Notes under the pieces: model-generated
The model's input: only the letters and a program-made list of their open reading frames with translations
The model's database searches: none
What the model was told of the DNA's origin: nothing
Shown here: positions 1-8,980 of the stretch, piece by piece
Layout: each line of letters starts with the position of its first letter
Position numbering within the stretch: the stretch's first letter is position 1
Translations under genes and position numbers: made by a program
Source of the DNA: an uncultured Collinsella sp.
GTDB lineage: Bacteria > Actinomycetota > Coriobacteriia > Coriobacteriales > Coriobacteriaceae
Length of the DNA: 38,007 nucleotides
Direction of reading: 5' to 3'
Assembly (NCBI GenBank): GCA_905211615.1
Contig: CAJMBB010000002.1
Span: forward strand, 1 to 38,007

Positions 1-41
1 CCGCCATGAAGCGCATCGCCGCCGCGCTGGAAGCTCTGTAA
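1..41 (+). CDS. C-terminal end of an unidentified protein (cut by window edge)
   Basis: The first 41 bases contain a reading frame ending MKRIAAALEAL and a TAA stop at 39-41. The amphipathic, Ala/Leu-rich tail ending in the stop looks like the C-terminal helix of an enzyme such as a PLP-dependent aminotransferase, but that is only a guess from composition. A strong terminator follows at 78-116, which supports this being a true gene end. Confidence 0.45.
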   Translation, partial: AMKRIAAALEAL

Positions 42-77
42 GGTAGTCATTGGGGACGTTCTTAAACGACTAGGTGG

Positions 78-116
78 AAAGGGGGCGCCGCGGATTGGTT
101 CCGCGGCGCCCCCTTT
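78..116. terminator. Bidirectional intrinsic terminator
   Basis: A perfect 16-bp stem (arms 78-93 and 101-116) with a 7-base loop, flanked by A and T runs, lies between the 3' ends of two convergent genes. It can serve the gene ending at 41 (plus strand) and the carboxypeptidase ending at 139 (minus strand). Confidence 0.85.
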
Positions 117-138
117 GCGTTGGCGTGTCGGTTATGCC

Positions 139-1722
139 TTACAGCTCGTAGAGCGTGGTGAACTTGTCCTGCAGGTAGCTGCAGTAGTAGCGGGCATCGA
201 ACGCCATGCCGCATGCGCCCTTGATGAGTTCCGGCGCGTCCTTGGCGCGGCCCCACTGCCAAATGTGCTCGCCCAGCCAGGCGCGGACGGGCGCCAGGTC
301 GCCGCTCGCGCAGGCGCCGTTGAGGTCGACACCGTCGCGGCACATGGCCGGCACAAACATGGCGTCGTAGGCGCTGCCCAGCGCATAGGTGGGGAAGTAG
401 CCAAACGAACCGCCGCTCCAGTGCGTATCCTGCAGGCACCCGTGCGTGTCGTCGGGAACGGGAATGCCCAGGTACTCGTTCATAAAGCGGTTCCAAAGCG
501 CGGGGATGTCCTTGGCCGTGGCCTCGCCGGCAAACAGCATGCGCTCGATCTCGTAGCGCACCATAACGTGCAGCGGATAGGTGAGCTCGTCCGCCTCGGT
601 GCGGATCAGCGAAGGCTGCGCGATGTTCACGGCGTGGTAGAGCGTGTCCTCGTCGACGTCGCCGTAGACCTCGGGCGCGTGGCGGCGCAGCACCTCGAGC
701 AGCGGTCCCATAAAGGCGCGGCTGCGACCCACGGTGTTCTCAAAGAAGCGGCTCTGGCTCTCGTGGATGCCCATGGAGGTGCCGCCCTCCAGGCACGTGC
801 GCGCATAGGCGGGGTTCACGCCCAGCTCGTACATGGCGTGTCCCGCCTCGTGGATGATGCTGTAGACGTTGGAGATGCAATCGTCCTCGTAGATGTGCGT
901 CGCGATGCGCGCATCGCCCACGGCAAAGCCCTCGCTAAACGGATGCTCGGTAAAGGCAAGCGTGGTGTCGTCCAGGTTCAGGCCGACGAGCTTCATAAGG
1001 TCGAAGCTCATGGCGCGCTGGGCGGCCTCGGGCACGCGGGCGTGCAAAAAGTCGGCATCGGGCTGCTGGCTGCGCTCGCCGATGGCGTGCACGAGCGGCA
1101 CGACCGTCGCCTTGACCTCATCGCAAAACGCATCGAAGCTCTTGGCGGAAAGGCCGCGCTCGTACTGGTCGAGCCAAACATCGTATGGGTCGCGCTTGGG
1201 GTCCATAAGTTCGGCCTGATGCTTAAGTTGGGCGACGATCCTATCCACATAGGGCTCAAAGCTCGCCCAGTCATTGGCCGTCTTGGCCTTGTGCCACACG
1301 GCATCGGCCTCGCAGGTGAGCCTGGTCCAGGCCTCGGCCTCCTCGGTGGGGATGACGCTTGCCTCGCGCTGGTCGCGACCGAGCACACGGATCTCGTCGA
1401 GCAGCTGCGGGTCGTCAATTTTGCCGCCGGCGACGGTCTCGCGCGCTAACGAGCGTACGAGCTCAACGGACTTCTCGCTGGTCAGCAGCTTGTGATGCTC
1501 GCCGGCAAGCGTGCCCATGGCGTCGGCACGGGCGGCAGCACCATTGGCAGGAGCAATCGTCGCTCCATCGAACTCGGCAATCTTGAGCAGGTACTCGCGA
1601 GTCCACAGCTTGCCCTCGAGTTTGCGGAACTTTTTGACGGCCTTGTCGACTTTAGCGGCCTTGACGCCCTTGGCGGCCTTTGCCACGGCTGCCTTGGCCT
1701 TCTTATCGAGTTTCTTTCCCAT
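139..1722 (-). CDS. M32 family metal-dependent carboxypeptidase
   Basis: This 527-residue protein is a cytoplasmic zinc carboxypeptidase of family M32 (Taq carboxypeptidase type), which removes C-terminal residues from peptides. The metal site is visible: HEAGH at residues 291-295 (HEXXH), followed by the family HESQSR motif near 320-325 that supplies the third ligand. The length fits the family (about 500) apart from a roughly 30-residue N-terminal extension made almost only of Lys, Ala and Val. The ATG start has an AAGGAT ribosome site seven bases upstream, so the extension is probably translated. The gene stands alone, convergent with the gene to its left and divergent from pheS. No signal peptide is seen. 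The family assignment is secure; the physiological substrate is unknown. Confidence 0.93.
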   Translation of the reverse strand: MGKKLDKKAKAAVAKAAKGVKAAKVDKAVKKFRKLEGKLWTREYLLKIAEFDGATIAPANGAAARADAMGTLAGEHHKLLTSEKSVELVRSLARETVAGGKIDDPQLLDEIRVLGRDQREASVIPTEEAEAWTRLTCEADAVWHKAKTANDWASFEPYVDRIVAQLKHQAELMDPKRDPYDVWLDQYERGLSAKSFDAFCDEVKATVVPLVHAIGERSQQPDADFLHARVPEAAQRAMSFDLMKLVGLNLDDTTLAFTEHPFSEGFAVGDARIATHIYEDDCISNVYSIIHEAGHAMYELGVNPAYARTCLEGGTSMGIHESQSRFFENTVGRSRAFMGPLLEVLRRHAPEVYGDVDEDTLYHAVNIAQPSLIRTEADELTYPLHVMVRYEIERMLFAGEATAKDIPALWNRFMNEYLGIPVPDDTHGCLQDTHWSGGSFGYFPTYALGSAYDAMFVPAMCRDGVDLNGACASGDLAPVRAWLGEHIWQWGRAKDAPELIKGACGMAFDARYYCSYLQDKFTTLYEL

Positions 1723-1859
1723 ACCGTATCCTTAATCTCGCAGGCCGAGCGCCGCAAGCGGGTGCGCGGCCAGTTTGCACAGCTACCTGCCTTGTACCCA
1801 GCGCGAACAAAACGGAACGCGGCGATGCGCTCGCGAAATGTGTTATCCTATAGCCCAAT

Positions 1860-2141
1860 GCGTTGACGGAGAGGGTTTTGCCCGCCGCGTCGCCGGCAAG
1901 AGAGGGAAGGTCATGGGCTGCAAGCCTTCCTGCGGTGGCAAGGGCCAAGCGTTCACTCCCGAGCAGCGACCTCAACGGGCACGCGGCCGGCGGCAGCGAG
2001 GCCCCAGTAGGGAAGCCGTGAGCCTCGCGATAAGGGGCGCAGAGTGGGCGCGGCGGGCCAGACATCCGCCGAGTCAAACAAGGTGGTACCGCGGAATTCA
2101 ACCGTCCTTGGGCAATGCACATGCCCGAGGACGGTTTTTTG
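1860..2141 (+). promoter_or_regulatory. T-box leader of pheS
   Basis: The roughly 370-base untranslated region before pheS ends in the diagnostic T-box sequence AAGGTGGTACCGCGG at 2080-2094, followed by an intrinsic terminator at 2101-2140. AAGG of the T-box can pair with CCTT inside the 5' arm of the terminator to form the antiterminator. T-box leaders let uncharged tRNA, here presumably tRNA-Phe, open transcription of the cognate synthetase. The 5' boundary is approximate. I could not place the Phe specifier codon or all of stem I with confidence; a strong GGAAGG/CCTTCC hairpin lies at about 1904-1932. Confidence 0.9.
2101..2140 (+). terminator. T-box regulated terminator
   Basis: A 13-base 5' arm (2101-2113) and a 3' arm (2123-2135) pair around a 9-base loop and run into six T residues. 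This is the off-state hairpin of the pheS T-box leader. Confidence 0.9.
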
Positions 2142-2225
2142 TTACCGAACCGGGCCGCGCATCCGCAGCATCGGGCGGCGTCAGCCGCCCCGGAGCGCGG
2201 ATACGCGAGAGACGAAAGGGAAGAC

Positions 2226-3302
2226 ATGAGTCTGATTGATGATCTGGTCAAACTCGAGGAAGAGGCCAAGGAGCTCGTTGCAGGCGCCGACGACGCCGCC
2301 AAGCTCGAGGCTGCACGCGTTGAGCTGCTCGGTCGCAAGGGCCGCATCACCGGCCTGATGCGCATGATGGGCAAGCTCGCCCCCGAGGATCGTCCCGTGA
2401 TGGGCAAGCGCGCCAACGAGATGCGCCAGCTGATCGAGGGCATGCTCGACGAGCGCACCACCGAGATGAAGGCCGCCGCCCTCAAGCACGCACTCGAGCA
2501 CGATGCCGTCGACATCACGCTGCCGGGCATCCGTCCGCAGATCGGCCACCAGCACCTGATCAAGCAGATCATCGAGGAGGCCGAGGACATCTTCTGCGGC
2601 ATCGGCTACACCGTCGAGTCCGGCCCCATGGTCGACACCTCCTACTACAACTTCACCGCGCTCAACGCCCCCATGGATCACCCGAGCCGTTCGGCCCGCG
2701 ATACCTTCTACGTGGTCGACAACAACCCCGGCAGCGTCGCGCACCCCGAGGCTCATGCCCACGGCGAGTCCGACGTGCTGCTGCGCACCCAGACCTCGGG
2801 CGTGCAAATCCACACCATGGAGTCGCAAAAGCCGCCCATCTACATGATCTGCCCGGGCACCGTCTATCGTCCCGACACGGCCGACGCCTGCCACCTGCCG
2901 CAGTTCAACCAGATCGAGGGCCTGGTCGTCGACGAGGGCATCACCTTTGGCGATCTTAAGGGCACGCTCGACTACTTTGTTAAGTGCATGTTTGGCGAGG
3001 ACCGCAAGACGCGTTATCGCCCGCATTTCTTCCCCTTCACCGAGCCTTCCTGCGAGGTGGACGTGAGCTGCCACGTGTGCGGCGGCAAGGGCTGCAACTT
3101 CTGCAAGCACAGCGGCTGGATCGAGATCCTGGGCTGCGGCATGGTCGACCCCAACGTCCTGATCAACTGCGGCATCGACCCCGAGAAGTACACCGGCTTT
3201 GCCTTTGGTATTGGTGCCGAGCGCGTCGCGGCACTGCGCTACGACTTGCCCGACCTCAGAACGCTCATGACTGGCGATATGCGCTTCTTGAATCAGTTCT
3301 AG
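2226..3302 (+). CDS. pheS: Phenylalanine-tRNA ligase alpha subunit
   Basis: PheS is the catalytic subunit of the alpha2-beta2 phenylalanyl-tRNA synthetase and charges tRNA-Phe. The 358 residues include an N-terminal helical tRNA-binding arm (about 5-85), the class II core with RTQTS near 187, motif 2 (YRPDTADACHLPQFNQIEG) and motif 3 near 328 (GIGAERVAALRYDLPDLR). The CHVCGGKGCNFCKHSGW stretch is typical of the bacterial family. The ATG at 2226 follows GAAAGGGAAG; the frame is open farther upstream, but that part lies inside the T-box terminator and is not coding. pheT follows after 184 bases. Expression should depend on uncharged tRNA-Phe through the T-box. Confidence 0.97.
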   Translation: MSLIDDLVKLEEEAKELVAGADDAAKLEAARVELLGRKGRITGLMRMMGKLAPEDRPVMGKRANEMRQLIEGMLDERTTEMKAAALKHALEHDAVDITLPGIRPQIGHQHLIKQIIEEAEDIFCGIGYTVESGPMVDTSYYNFTALNAPMDHPSRSARDTFYVVDNNPGSVAHPEAHAHGESDVLLRTQTSGVQIHTMESQKPPIYMICPGTVYRPDTADACHLPQFNQIEGLVVDEGITFGDLKGTLDYFVKCMFGEDRKTRYRPHFFPFTEPSCEVDVSCHVCGGKGCNFCKHSGWIEILGCGMVDPNVLINCGIDPEKYTGFAFGIGAERVAALRYDLPDLRTLMTGDMRFLNQF

Positions 3303-3312
3303 GCTGCGGCTT

Positions 3313-3401
3313 GCCCAAGCACGGCACCTCGGCGCTCATTCGTCGCTTGCGTACCAAAGTACGCGGCGCTCCTCTTTCGGGCCGATCTGCCGCACTTGGA
3401 C
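3313..3401. repeat. Palindromic element between pheS and pheT
   Basis: The arms at 3315-3326 and 3388-3399 are near-perfect inverted repeats (10 of 12 pairs). They enclose a second complementary pair (TCGGC/GCCGA) and a central perfect hairpin GCGTAC-CAAA-GTACGC at 3349-3364. It has no T tract, so it is not a standard terminator. It looks like a repetitive extragenic palindrome lodged in the operon. Confidence 0.55.
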
Positions 3402-3486
3402 AACCCTCGCTTTGTAAGGAATGTTCACAAAGTTGAAGTTTCCACCTGCATCTCTTCGCAGGCTTTCAGTATGAAAGGAGAGCTAG

Positions 3487-5940
3487 ATGCGTGTTTCTTA
3501 CGACTGGCTCAAGACCATGATCGATATTCCGGAGGATCCCAAGACCCTTTCGGACGAATATATCCGTACCGGCACCGAGGTCGAGGCGATCGACACCGTG
3601 GGCGAGTCCTTCGACCACGTGGTGACCGCCAAGGTGCTCACCAAGACCCCGCACCCCGATAGCGACCACATGTATGTGTGCTCGGTCGACGTGGGCGACA
3701 AGAACCTCGACCCCGACGGCAATCCCGCTCCGCTGCAGATCGTCTGCGGCGCGCAGAACTTTGAGGCCGGCGACCACATCGTCACGGCCATGATCGGCGC
3801 CGTGCTTCCCGGCGACGTCAAGATCAAGAAGAGCAAGCTTCGCGGCGTCGTGTCCATGGGCATGAACTGCTCCGCGCGCGAGCTCGGCCTGGGTGGCGAC
3901 CACTCCGGCATTATGATCCTGCCCGAGGATACGCCCTGCGGCATGCCGTTTGCCGAGTACGTGGGCTCGAGCGACACCGTGCTCGACTGCGAGATCACGC
4001 CCAACCGCCCCGACTGCCTGTCCATGATCGGCATGGCTCGCGAGACCGGCGCCATCTTCGACCGCGATTTCCACGTTGAGCTGCCCGCCATCAAGGCCGA
4101 GACCGGCCGCGCGACCGACGACGAGCTTTCCGTCGAGATTGCCGACGAGGGCCTGTGCGACCGCTACGTTGCCCGCATCGTGCGCAACGTGAAGGTCGGC
4201 CCGTCGCCCGACTGGATGGTCAAGCGCCTTAACGCCCTGGGCGTGCGCCCGCACAACAACATCGTCGACATCACCAACTATGTGATGATGCTCACTGGTC
4301 AGCCGCTGCACGCCTTTGACCTCGACACCTTTGCCGAGCGCGATGGCAGGCGCCGCGTGGTCGTTCGCGCCGCCCAGCAGGACGAGAAGTTCACGACGCT
4401 GGACGGCGAGGAGCGTACGCTCGACGCCGGCATGGGTCTCATCACCGACGGCGAGCGTCCTGTGGCGCTGGCCGGCGTTATGGGTGGCATGGATTCCGAG
4501 ATTGAGGACGACACCGTCGACGTGATGGTCGAGAGCGCCTGCTTCAACGCCGGCCGCACCTCGCACACCAGCCGTGACCTGTCGCTGATCTCCGACGCCT
4601 CCATCCGCTTTGAGCGCCAGGTCGACGAGACCGGCTGCGTGGATGTTGCCAACGTTACCTGCGCGCTCATCGAGGAGATCGCCGGCGGCGAGGTCGCCCC
4701 CGGCTATGTGGACGTGTTCCCCGCGCCCAAGACCATCGACGGCATCAAGCTGCGCCTGGCCCGCGTACGCGCCATCTGCGGTGCTGACATCGAGCCCGAC
4801 TTTATCGAGCGCTCACTCACCCGCCTGGGCTGCACCGTCGAGCGCGACGGCGAGGACTTTATGGTCACGCCGCCGAGCTTCCGTCCCGACCTGCCGCGCG
4901 AGATCGACCTGATCGAGGAGGTCCTGCGCCTGTGGGGCATGGGCCGCGTGACGGCGACCATCCCGGCTGCCAGGAACCATATCGGCGGCCTGACCCGCGA
5001 GCAGAAGCTCACCCGCAAGGTTGGCGAGATCCTGCGCGCCTGCGGCCTCAACGAGACCACGACCTTTGGCTTCGCCGCCCCGGGCGACCTGGAGAAGATC
5101 GGCATGTCCACCGAAGGCCGCGGCTGCCCCGTGGTGCTCATGAACCCGCTGGTGGCCGAGCAGACCGAGATGCGCCGCTCGTTGCTGCCGGGTCTGCTGC
5201 AGTCTGTGGCCTACAACGAGGCCCACGGCACGCCCAACGTGCATCTGTACGAGGTCGGCAGCTTGTTCCACGGTCGCGAGAACGCCAGCCTGCCCAAGGA
5301 GACCAAGTCCGTAGCGGGCGTGCTGTCGGGCCAGTGGAGCGAGCAGTCCTGGAACATGAAGTACCGTAAGCTGCGTTTCTTCTTTGGCAAGGGCATTGTC
5401 GAGGAGCTGCTTGCCCAGCTGCGCGTCGAGAAGGTTCGCTTCCGTCCCGTCGAGGGCGAGGGCTATGCCTTCCTGCAGCCGGGTCGTGCTGCCGAGGTGC
5501 TCTCGGGCGGTACCGTGCTGGGCTGGGTTGGCGAGATTCACCCCGAGGCGCGCGAGGCTATGGGCATTGACGAGGTCGTCGTTGCCTTTGAGCTCGACTT
5601 GGACAAGCTGATCAAGGGCGCCCGCAACCAGGAGAACTACCGTGAGTTCTCGCAGTACCCGGCCGTTGAGCACGACCTTGCTATCGTGGTCGACAACACT
5701 GTGACCTGCGAGGATCTTGAGCGTCGTATTACGAGTGCCGGCGGCAAGCTGCTCGAGGGCGTGCGCCTGTTCGATGTCTACCGCGATCCCATCCGCATCG
5801 GAGCGGGCAAGAAGTCCATGGCCTTTGCGCTTACGTATCGCTCCGACGACCACACGCTCACCAGCGAAGAGGTCGAAAAGGCGCACCAGAAGATCGTCAC
5901 CAAGGTGTGCAAGGGCGTAAACGGCGAGGTCCGCGGCTAG
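3487..5940 (+). CDS. pheT: Phenylalanine-tRNA ligase beta subunit
   Basis: PheT is the large subunit of phenylalanyl-tRNA synthetase, providing editing and tRNA recognition. The 817 residues match the full-length family: an EMAP-like OB tRNA-binding domain (about 40-155), B3/B4 editing domain (about 215-390), B5 domain (about 405-475), catalytic-like core, and the C-terminal FDX-ACB anticodon-binding domain (about 720-815, containing EFSQYPAVEHDLAIVVD). The ATG at 3487 is preceded by GAAAGGAGAG. It is the second gene of the pheST operon, although the 184-base spacer may separate its expression partly from pheS. No oddities are seen in the protein. Confidence 0.97.
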   Translation: MRVSYDWLKTMIDIPEDPKTLSDEYIRTGTEVEAIDTVGESFDHVVTAKVLTKTPHPDSDHMYVCSVDVGDKNLDPDGNPAPLQIVCGAQNFEAGDHIVTAMIGAVLPGDVKIKKSKLRGVVSMGMNCSARELGLGGDHSGIMILPEDTPCGMPFAEYVGSSDTVLDCEITPNRPDCLSMIGMARETGAIFDRDFHVELPAIKAETGRATDDELSVEIADEGLCDRYVARIVRNVKVGPSPDWMVKRLNALGVRPHNNIVDITNYVMMLTGQPLHAFDLDTFAERDGRRRVVVRAAQQDEKFTTLDGEERTLDAGMGLITDGERPVALAGVMGGMDSEIEDDTVDVMVESACFNAGRTSHTSRDLSLISDASIRFERQVDETGCVDVANVTCALIEEIAGGEVAPGYVDVFPAPKTIDGIKLRLARVRAICGADIEPDFIERSLTRLGCTVERDGEDFMVTPPSFRPDLPREIDLIEEVLRLWGMGRVTATIPAARNHIGGLTREQKLTRKVGEILRACGLNETTTFGFAAPGDLEKIGMSTEGRGCPVVLMNPLVAEQTEMRRSLLPGLLQSVAYNEAHGTPNVHLYEVGSLFHGRENASLPKETKSVAGVLSGQWSEQSWNMKYRKLRFFFGKGIVEELLAQLRVEKVRFRPVEGEGYAFLQPGRAAEVLSGGTVLGWVGEIHPEAREAMGIDEVVVAFELDLDKLIKGARNQENYREFSQYPAVEHDLAIVVDNTVTCEDLERRITSAGGKLLEGVRLFDVYRDPIRIGAGKKSMAFALTYRSDDHTLTSEEVEKAHQKIVTKVCKGVNGEVRG

Positions 5941-6062
5941 GTCCTGCGCTGGGGTATGGGTTAGCGGTGGCTGCTGCCGAATCCTACATGACCGCTATGC
6001 CCGGTATAAGGCACCGTTGAGCCTGCATATATGACACGCGCATTACATAACGGCGTGCTGCT

Positions 6063-6091
6063 TTGTCGGCAGTGCGCCGTTTTGCTATGAT
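6063..6091 (+). promoter_or_regulatory. Promoter of the nickel importer operon
   Basis: TTGTCG (6063-6068) and TATGAT (6086-6091) lie exactly 17 bases apart. Transcription would start near 6098, right at the NikR-like operator. Confidence 0.6.
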
Positions 6092-6101
6092 AGCCCGCGT
6101 C

Positions 6102-6129
6102 GTGTTACGAATCTGACATTACGTAACAC
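6102..6129 (+). promoter_or_regulatory. NikR-like operator
   Basis: GTGTTACG and CGTAACAC form a perfect 8-bp inverted repeat with a 12-base spacer, 28 bp in total. Reported NikR operators outside enterobacteria have the form GTGTTAC-N13/14-GTAACAC, which this matches (N14). Its position just after the -10 box fits repression when nickel is abundant. Confidence 0.7.
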
Positions 6130-6186
6130 TGGAAAGGTGATTCAAACGGCGTTGCAATTCCGTGCGCCGATAACCGGGAGGCGTGC

Positions 6187-7272
6187 ATGCATATTCCAGA
6201 TAATTATCTGTCCCCGCAGACCGATGCCGTCATGGCAGTGGCGATGGTGCCCGTTTGGGTTCACTGCATCAAGAAAGTGCGCGCCACGCTCGATCGCGAG
6301 CACATGGCTTTCCTGGGCATCTGCGCCGCGTTCTCCTTCCTGCTTATGATGTTCAATGTGCCGCTGCCCGGCGGCACCACAGGTCACGCCGTCGGCGGCG
6401 CGCTCATTGCGCTGCTGCTAGGCCCCGAGGCCGCGGCTATCGCTGTCTCGGTTGCGCTGGCACTGCAGGCGCTGCTGTTTGGCGACGGCGGCGTTCTGTC
6501 GTTTGGCGCCAACTGCTTTAACATGGCCTTTGTGCTGCCGTTTGTCGCTGCTATCGTGTTCCGTGCGCTCAACAGCCGCCTGCACGACAAGAGCTGGGGC
6601 ACCTCGGTTTCTGCCGTCGTGAGCGGTTGGGTCGGCCTGTGCCTGGCAGCCCTGTGCGCGGCAATCGAGTTTGGTATTCAGCCGATGCTCTTCACCAACG
6701 CTTCGGGCGCTCCGCTGTACTGCCCCTTCCCGCTGTCCGTGGCTATTCCGGCCATGTTGATCCCGCATATGCTGGTTGCCGGCGTGGTCGAGGGCGTGGC
6801 GACTGCCGCGATCTACGGCTTTATCAAGAAGACGGCGCCGAGCGTTATCGTCGGGCCCGAGGCCGTCGATGGCCAGCTTACTGCCGAGGGCGCTGCTGCC
6901 AAGAAGACCTCGCTGGTCCCCACGCTCATCTTGGTTGCCGTGCTTGTCGTGGCTACGCCGCTCGGCTTGCTTGCCACAGGTGACGCATGGGGCGAGTGGG
7001 ACGCCGAGGGCGCCGCGACCGCCGTTCAGGAGGTTGGTGACGACAGCCTGCAAGCTTCGGTCGGCCTTGATACCCCGACCTTTGCCGACGCTCTGCCTAC
7101 GGGTGATTACCTGCAGGCCTATTCCGAGGAGCAGGGTCTTGGCTTTGCCGGTCAGGCTGCCATGTATATCCTGTCCGGCGTGATTGGCGTGGCGGTGCTC
7201 ACCATCGCATTCCGTCTGATCTCGCTGACGGTTAAGGAAAGCGGTGCTCATGGCAATAGCCGAGCTGCCTAG
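6187..7272 (+). CDS. nikMN: Nickel ECF transporter substrate-specific protein (CbiM/NikM-NikN fusion)
   Basis: This 361-residue membrane protein is the S component of a group I energy-coupling-factor importer for Ni2+ or Co2+. It begins MHIPD; in this family the N-terminal amine and His2 bind the metal, which fixes the start at 6187 (GGGAGG site five bases upstream). Residues 1-220 are the CbiM/NikM multi-helix domain. Residues about 245-355 contain TPLGLLATGDAWGEW, an extracytoplasmic loop and a last membrane helix, like the NikN/PDGLE module fused to NikM. The fusion, the NikR-like operator and the lack of any cobalamin riboswitch motif in the leader favour nickel over cobalt. The next gene overlaps its end. 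Confidence 0.88.
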   Translation: MHIPDNYLSPQTDAVMAVAMVPVWVHCIKKVRATLDREHMAFLGICAAFSFLLMMFNVPLPGGTTGHAVGGALIALLLGPEAAAIAVSVALALQALLFGDGGVLSFGANCFNMAFVLPFVAAIVFRALNSRLHDKSWGTSVSAVVSGWVGLCLAALCAAIEFGIQPMLFTNASGAPLYCPFPLSVAIPAMLIPHMLVAGVVEGVATAAIYGFIKKTAPSVIVGPEAVDGQLTAEGAAAKKTSLVPTLILVAVLVVATPLGLLATGDAWGEWDAEGAATAVQEVGDDSLQASVGLDTPTFADALPTGDYLQAYSEEQGLGFAGQAAMYILSGVIGVAVLTIAFRLISLTVKESGAHGNSRAA

Positions 7273-8086
7273 CTGGCTTGCGGTCGAGCAGCGTTACGAG
7301 CCCGTGGGGGCTCGGCATCGTGTGATGCAAAAGAACGTCCTGCACCTGGCGAGCCTGCTTGAGCGGGTTCGCCTGGGTGGGGGCGCGCACGAGGGCGGGT
7401 CGATGGTCGACCGCGCCCTTTCTTGCGTTTCGGCTCCGGTGCGCCTGGTGGGGATGTTCGTCTGCGTTCTATGCGTGTGTCTGACGCAGAGCCCGCTGTA
7501 CCTCATGTTGATGGCGGCTATCGCGCTGGTGCTGGTCGCGGTGCGCCCCGCACGCGGGCTGCGTGCGACCATTGTACCGGCGCTCGGCGCCACGGGGCTC
7601 GCAGTGGTTCTGGCGCTGCCTGCCCTGCTGCTGGGCGCTTCCGCTACGGGCGCCATGCTCAAAATTGCGCTTAAGACGTTCATTAACGTGTCGCTCGTGC
7701 TGGGCGTTTCGTGGACGCTTACCTGGAGCCGCATGTCGGCGGCGCTCAAGACGCTACATCTGCCCGACGAGGTCATCTTTACGTTTGATATGGCGCTCAA
7801 GCACATCGAGGTGCTGGGTCGCACGGCGCACAATCTGTGCGAATCGGTCATGCTGCGCAGCGTTGGCCGTGCGCCTGAGGGATTTTCGCGTACCGATTCG
7901 ATCGCGGGTATCATGGGCATGACCTTTATCAAGGCGATGGAATGCAGCCGCGCGATGGACGAGGCTATGCTTTGCCGCGGCTTTGCCGGTGCGTATCCGG
8001 CTCCCGCGCGCGCCGGGTTTGGCTGGCGCGATGCCGTTTACGCAGCCGTTGTGGTTCTGCTCGCCGTGTTGTGCGCGGTGCTGTAG
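7250..8086 (+). CDS. nikQ: ECF transporter T component (CbiQ/NikQ family)
   Basis: This is the transmembrane coupling protein joining the substrate-binding NikMN to the ATPase. About 278 residues contain several hydrophobic helices (for example residues about 62-100 and 115-140) and the T-component signature near the C-terminus, SRAMDEAMLCRGF, whose Ala-Arg/Gly coupling helix contacts the ATPase. The gene overlaps the end of nikMN by 23 bases. An in-frame GTG at 7244 is an equally possible start; the AAGGAA site at 7234-7239 lies between the optimal spacings for the two. Confidence 0.88.
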   Translation: MAIAELPSWLAVEQRYEPVGARHRVMQKNVLHLASLLERVRLGGGAHEGGSMVDRALSCVSAPVRLVGMFVCVLCVCLTQSPLYLMLMAAIALVLVAVRPARGLRATIVPALGATGLAVVLALPALLLGASATGAMLKIALKTFINVSLVLGVSWTLTWSRMSAALKTLHLPDEVIFTFDMALKHIEVLGRTAHNLCESVMLRSVGRAPEGFSRTDSIAGIMGMTFIKAMECSRAMDEAMLCRGFAGAYPAPARAGFGWRDAVYAAVVVLLAVLCAVL

Positions 8087-8130
8087 CGCGGGCGGTCGAG
8101 CCGTCGATGTGGATAGGGAAGGGCGACGTT

Positions 8131-8901
8131 TTGGCAAACGATACAAATGGCGCGATGTGCGCGAGCGGTGCTGCCGGCGCCGAGACCACGCCGCTCATCG
8201 AGTTTCGCGACGTGGTGTTTTCCTATGCGGGTCATACGGTGGTCGACGGCGTTTCGCTGCAGGTGGATCGTGGTGAACTCGTTGCTCTGCTTGGTCCTAA
8301 CGGTTGTGGCAAGACGACGATCATGCGCCTTATCAACGGCCTTGAGCTCGCGGACGCAGGGGCATACCTGTTTGACGGGCACGTGATCGATGCGGCGTTT
8401 CTAAAGGATTCCGCGGCCGCTCAGCGTTTTCATCAGCGCGTAGGTTTTGTGTTCCAGAATGCCGATGCTCAGCTGTTCTGCGCTACGGTGGGCGAGGAAG
8501 TTGCTTTTGGTCCCGCGCAGATGGGGCTGCCGGCAGACGAGCTCGAGCGCCGCGTGCGCGATGCCATGGGGCTGTTTCAGGTTGTCGACCTTGCCGATGC
8601 CTCTCCCTATCAGCTCTCGGGCGGGCAAAAGAAACGCGTTGCGCTGGCTGCGGTGGTGTCGATGAACCCGGATATCTTGGTCCTCGACGAGCCTACCAAT
8701 GGACTCGACGAGGATTCATGCGACATCGTGGTCAACTTCTTGCTGGCCTACGTCGCGGCGGGTAAGACGGTCTTGATGAGCACGCATCACCAGGATTTGG
8801 TGCGACGCCTGGGTGCCCGTGCAATCTATATCGATCGATATCACCATGTGGTCGAGGCACCTTCGCCGTCGTATGGAACCGAAAGCGGTGCTACGGACTA
8901 G
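8131..8901 (+). CDS. nikO: ECF transporter ATP-binding protein (CbiO/NikO family)
   Basis: This is the ABC ATPase of the importer, about 257 residues. It shows Walker A GPNGCGKTT, Q-loop (FQNADAQLF), signature LSGGQKKR, Walker B DILVLDEPTNGLDE and the switch histidine in STHHQD. The frame is open far upstream into nikQ. I chose TTG at 8131 because AGGGAAGGG lies seven bases before it. An ATG at 8107 has no ribosome site. It completes a nikMN-Q-O operon under the NikR-like operator. Cobalt transport cannot be excluded from sequence alone. Confidence 0.88.
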   Translation: MANDTNGAMCASGAAGAETTPLIEFRDVVFSYAGHTVVDGVSLQVDRGELVALLGPNGCGKTTIMRLINGLELADAGAYLFDGHVIDAAFLKDSAAAQRFHQRVGFVFQNADAQLFCATVGEEVAFGPAQMGLPADELERRVRDAMGLFQVVDLADASPYQLSGGQKKRVALAAVVSMNPDILVLDEPTNGLDEDSCDIVVNFLLAYVAAGKTVLMSTHHQDLVRRLGARAIYIDRYHHVVEAPSPSYGTESGATD

Positions 8902-8980
8902 TTGCTGCGTAGAGCGTGCGTAGCCGCCCGCGCGGCTTTGCCGTGATGGTATAGTTATCCAGGTTTTTATGGGGGTGGCT

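Noticed and set aside
5962..5997. Terminator after pheT
   Set aside because: TAGCGGT/ACCGCTA can pair but the loop is 22 bases and no T run follows.
5941..6186. Cobalamin riboswitch upstream of the CbiM-type gene
   Set aside because: No B12-box-like sequence or conserved core found; a NikR-like operator explains the region better.
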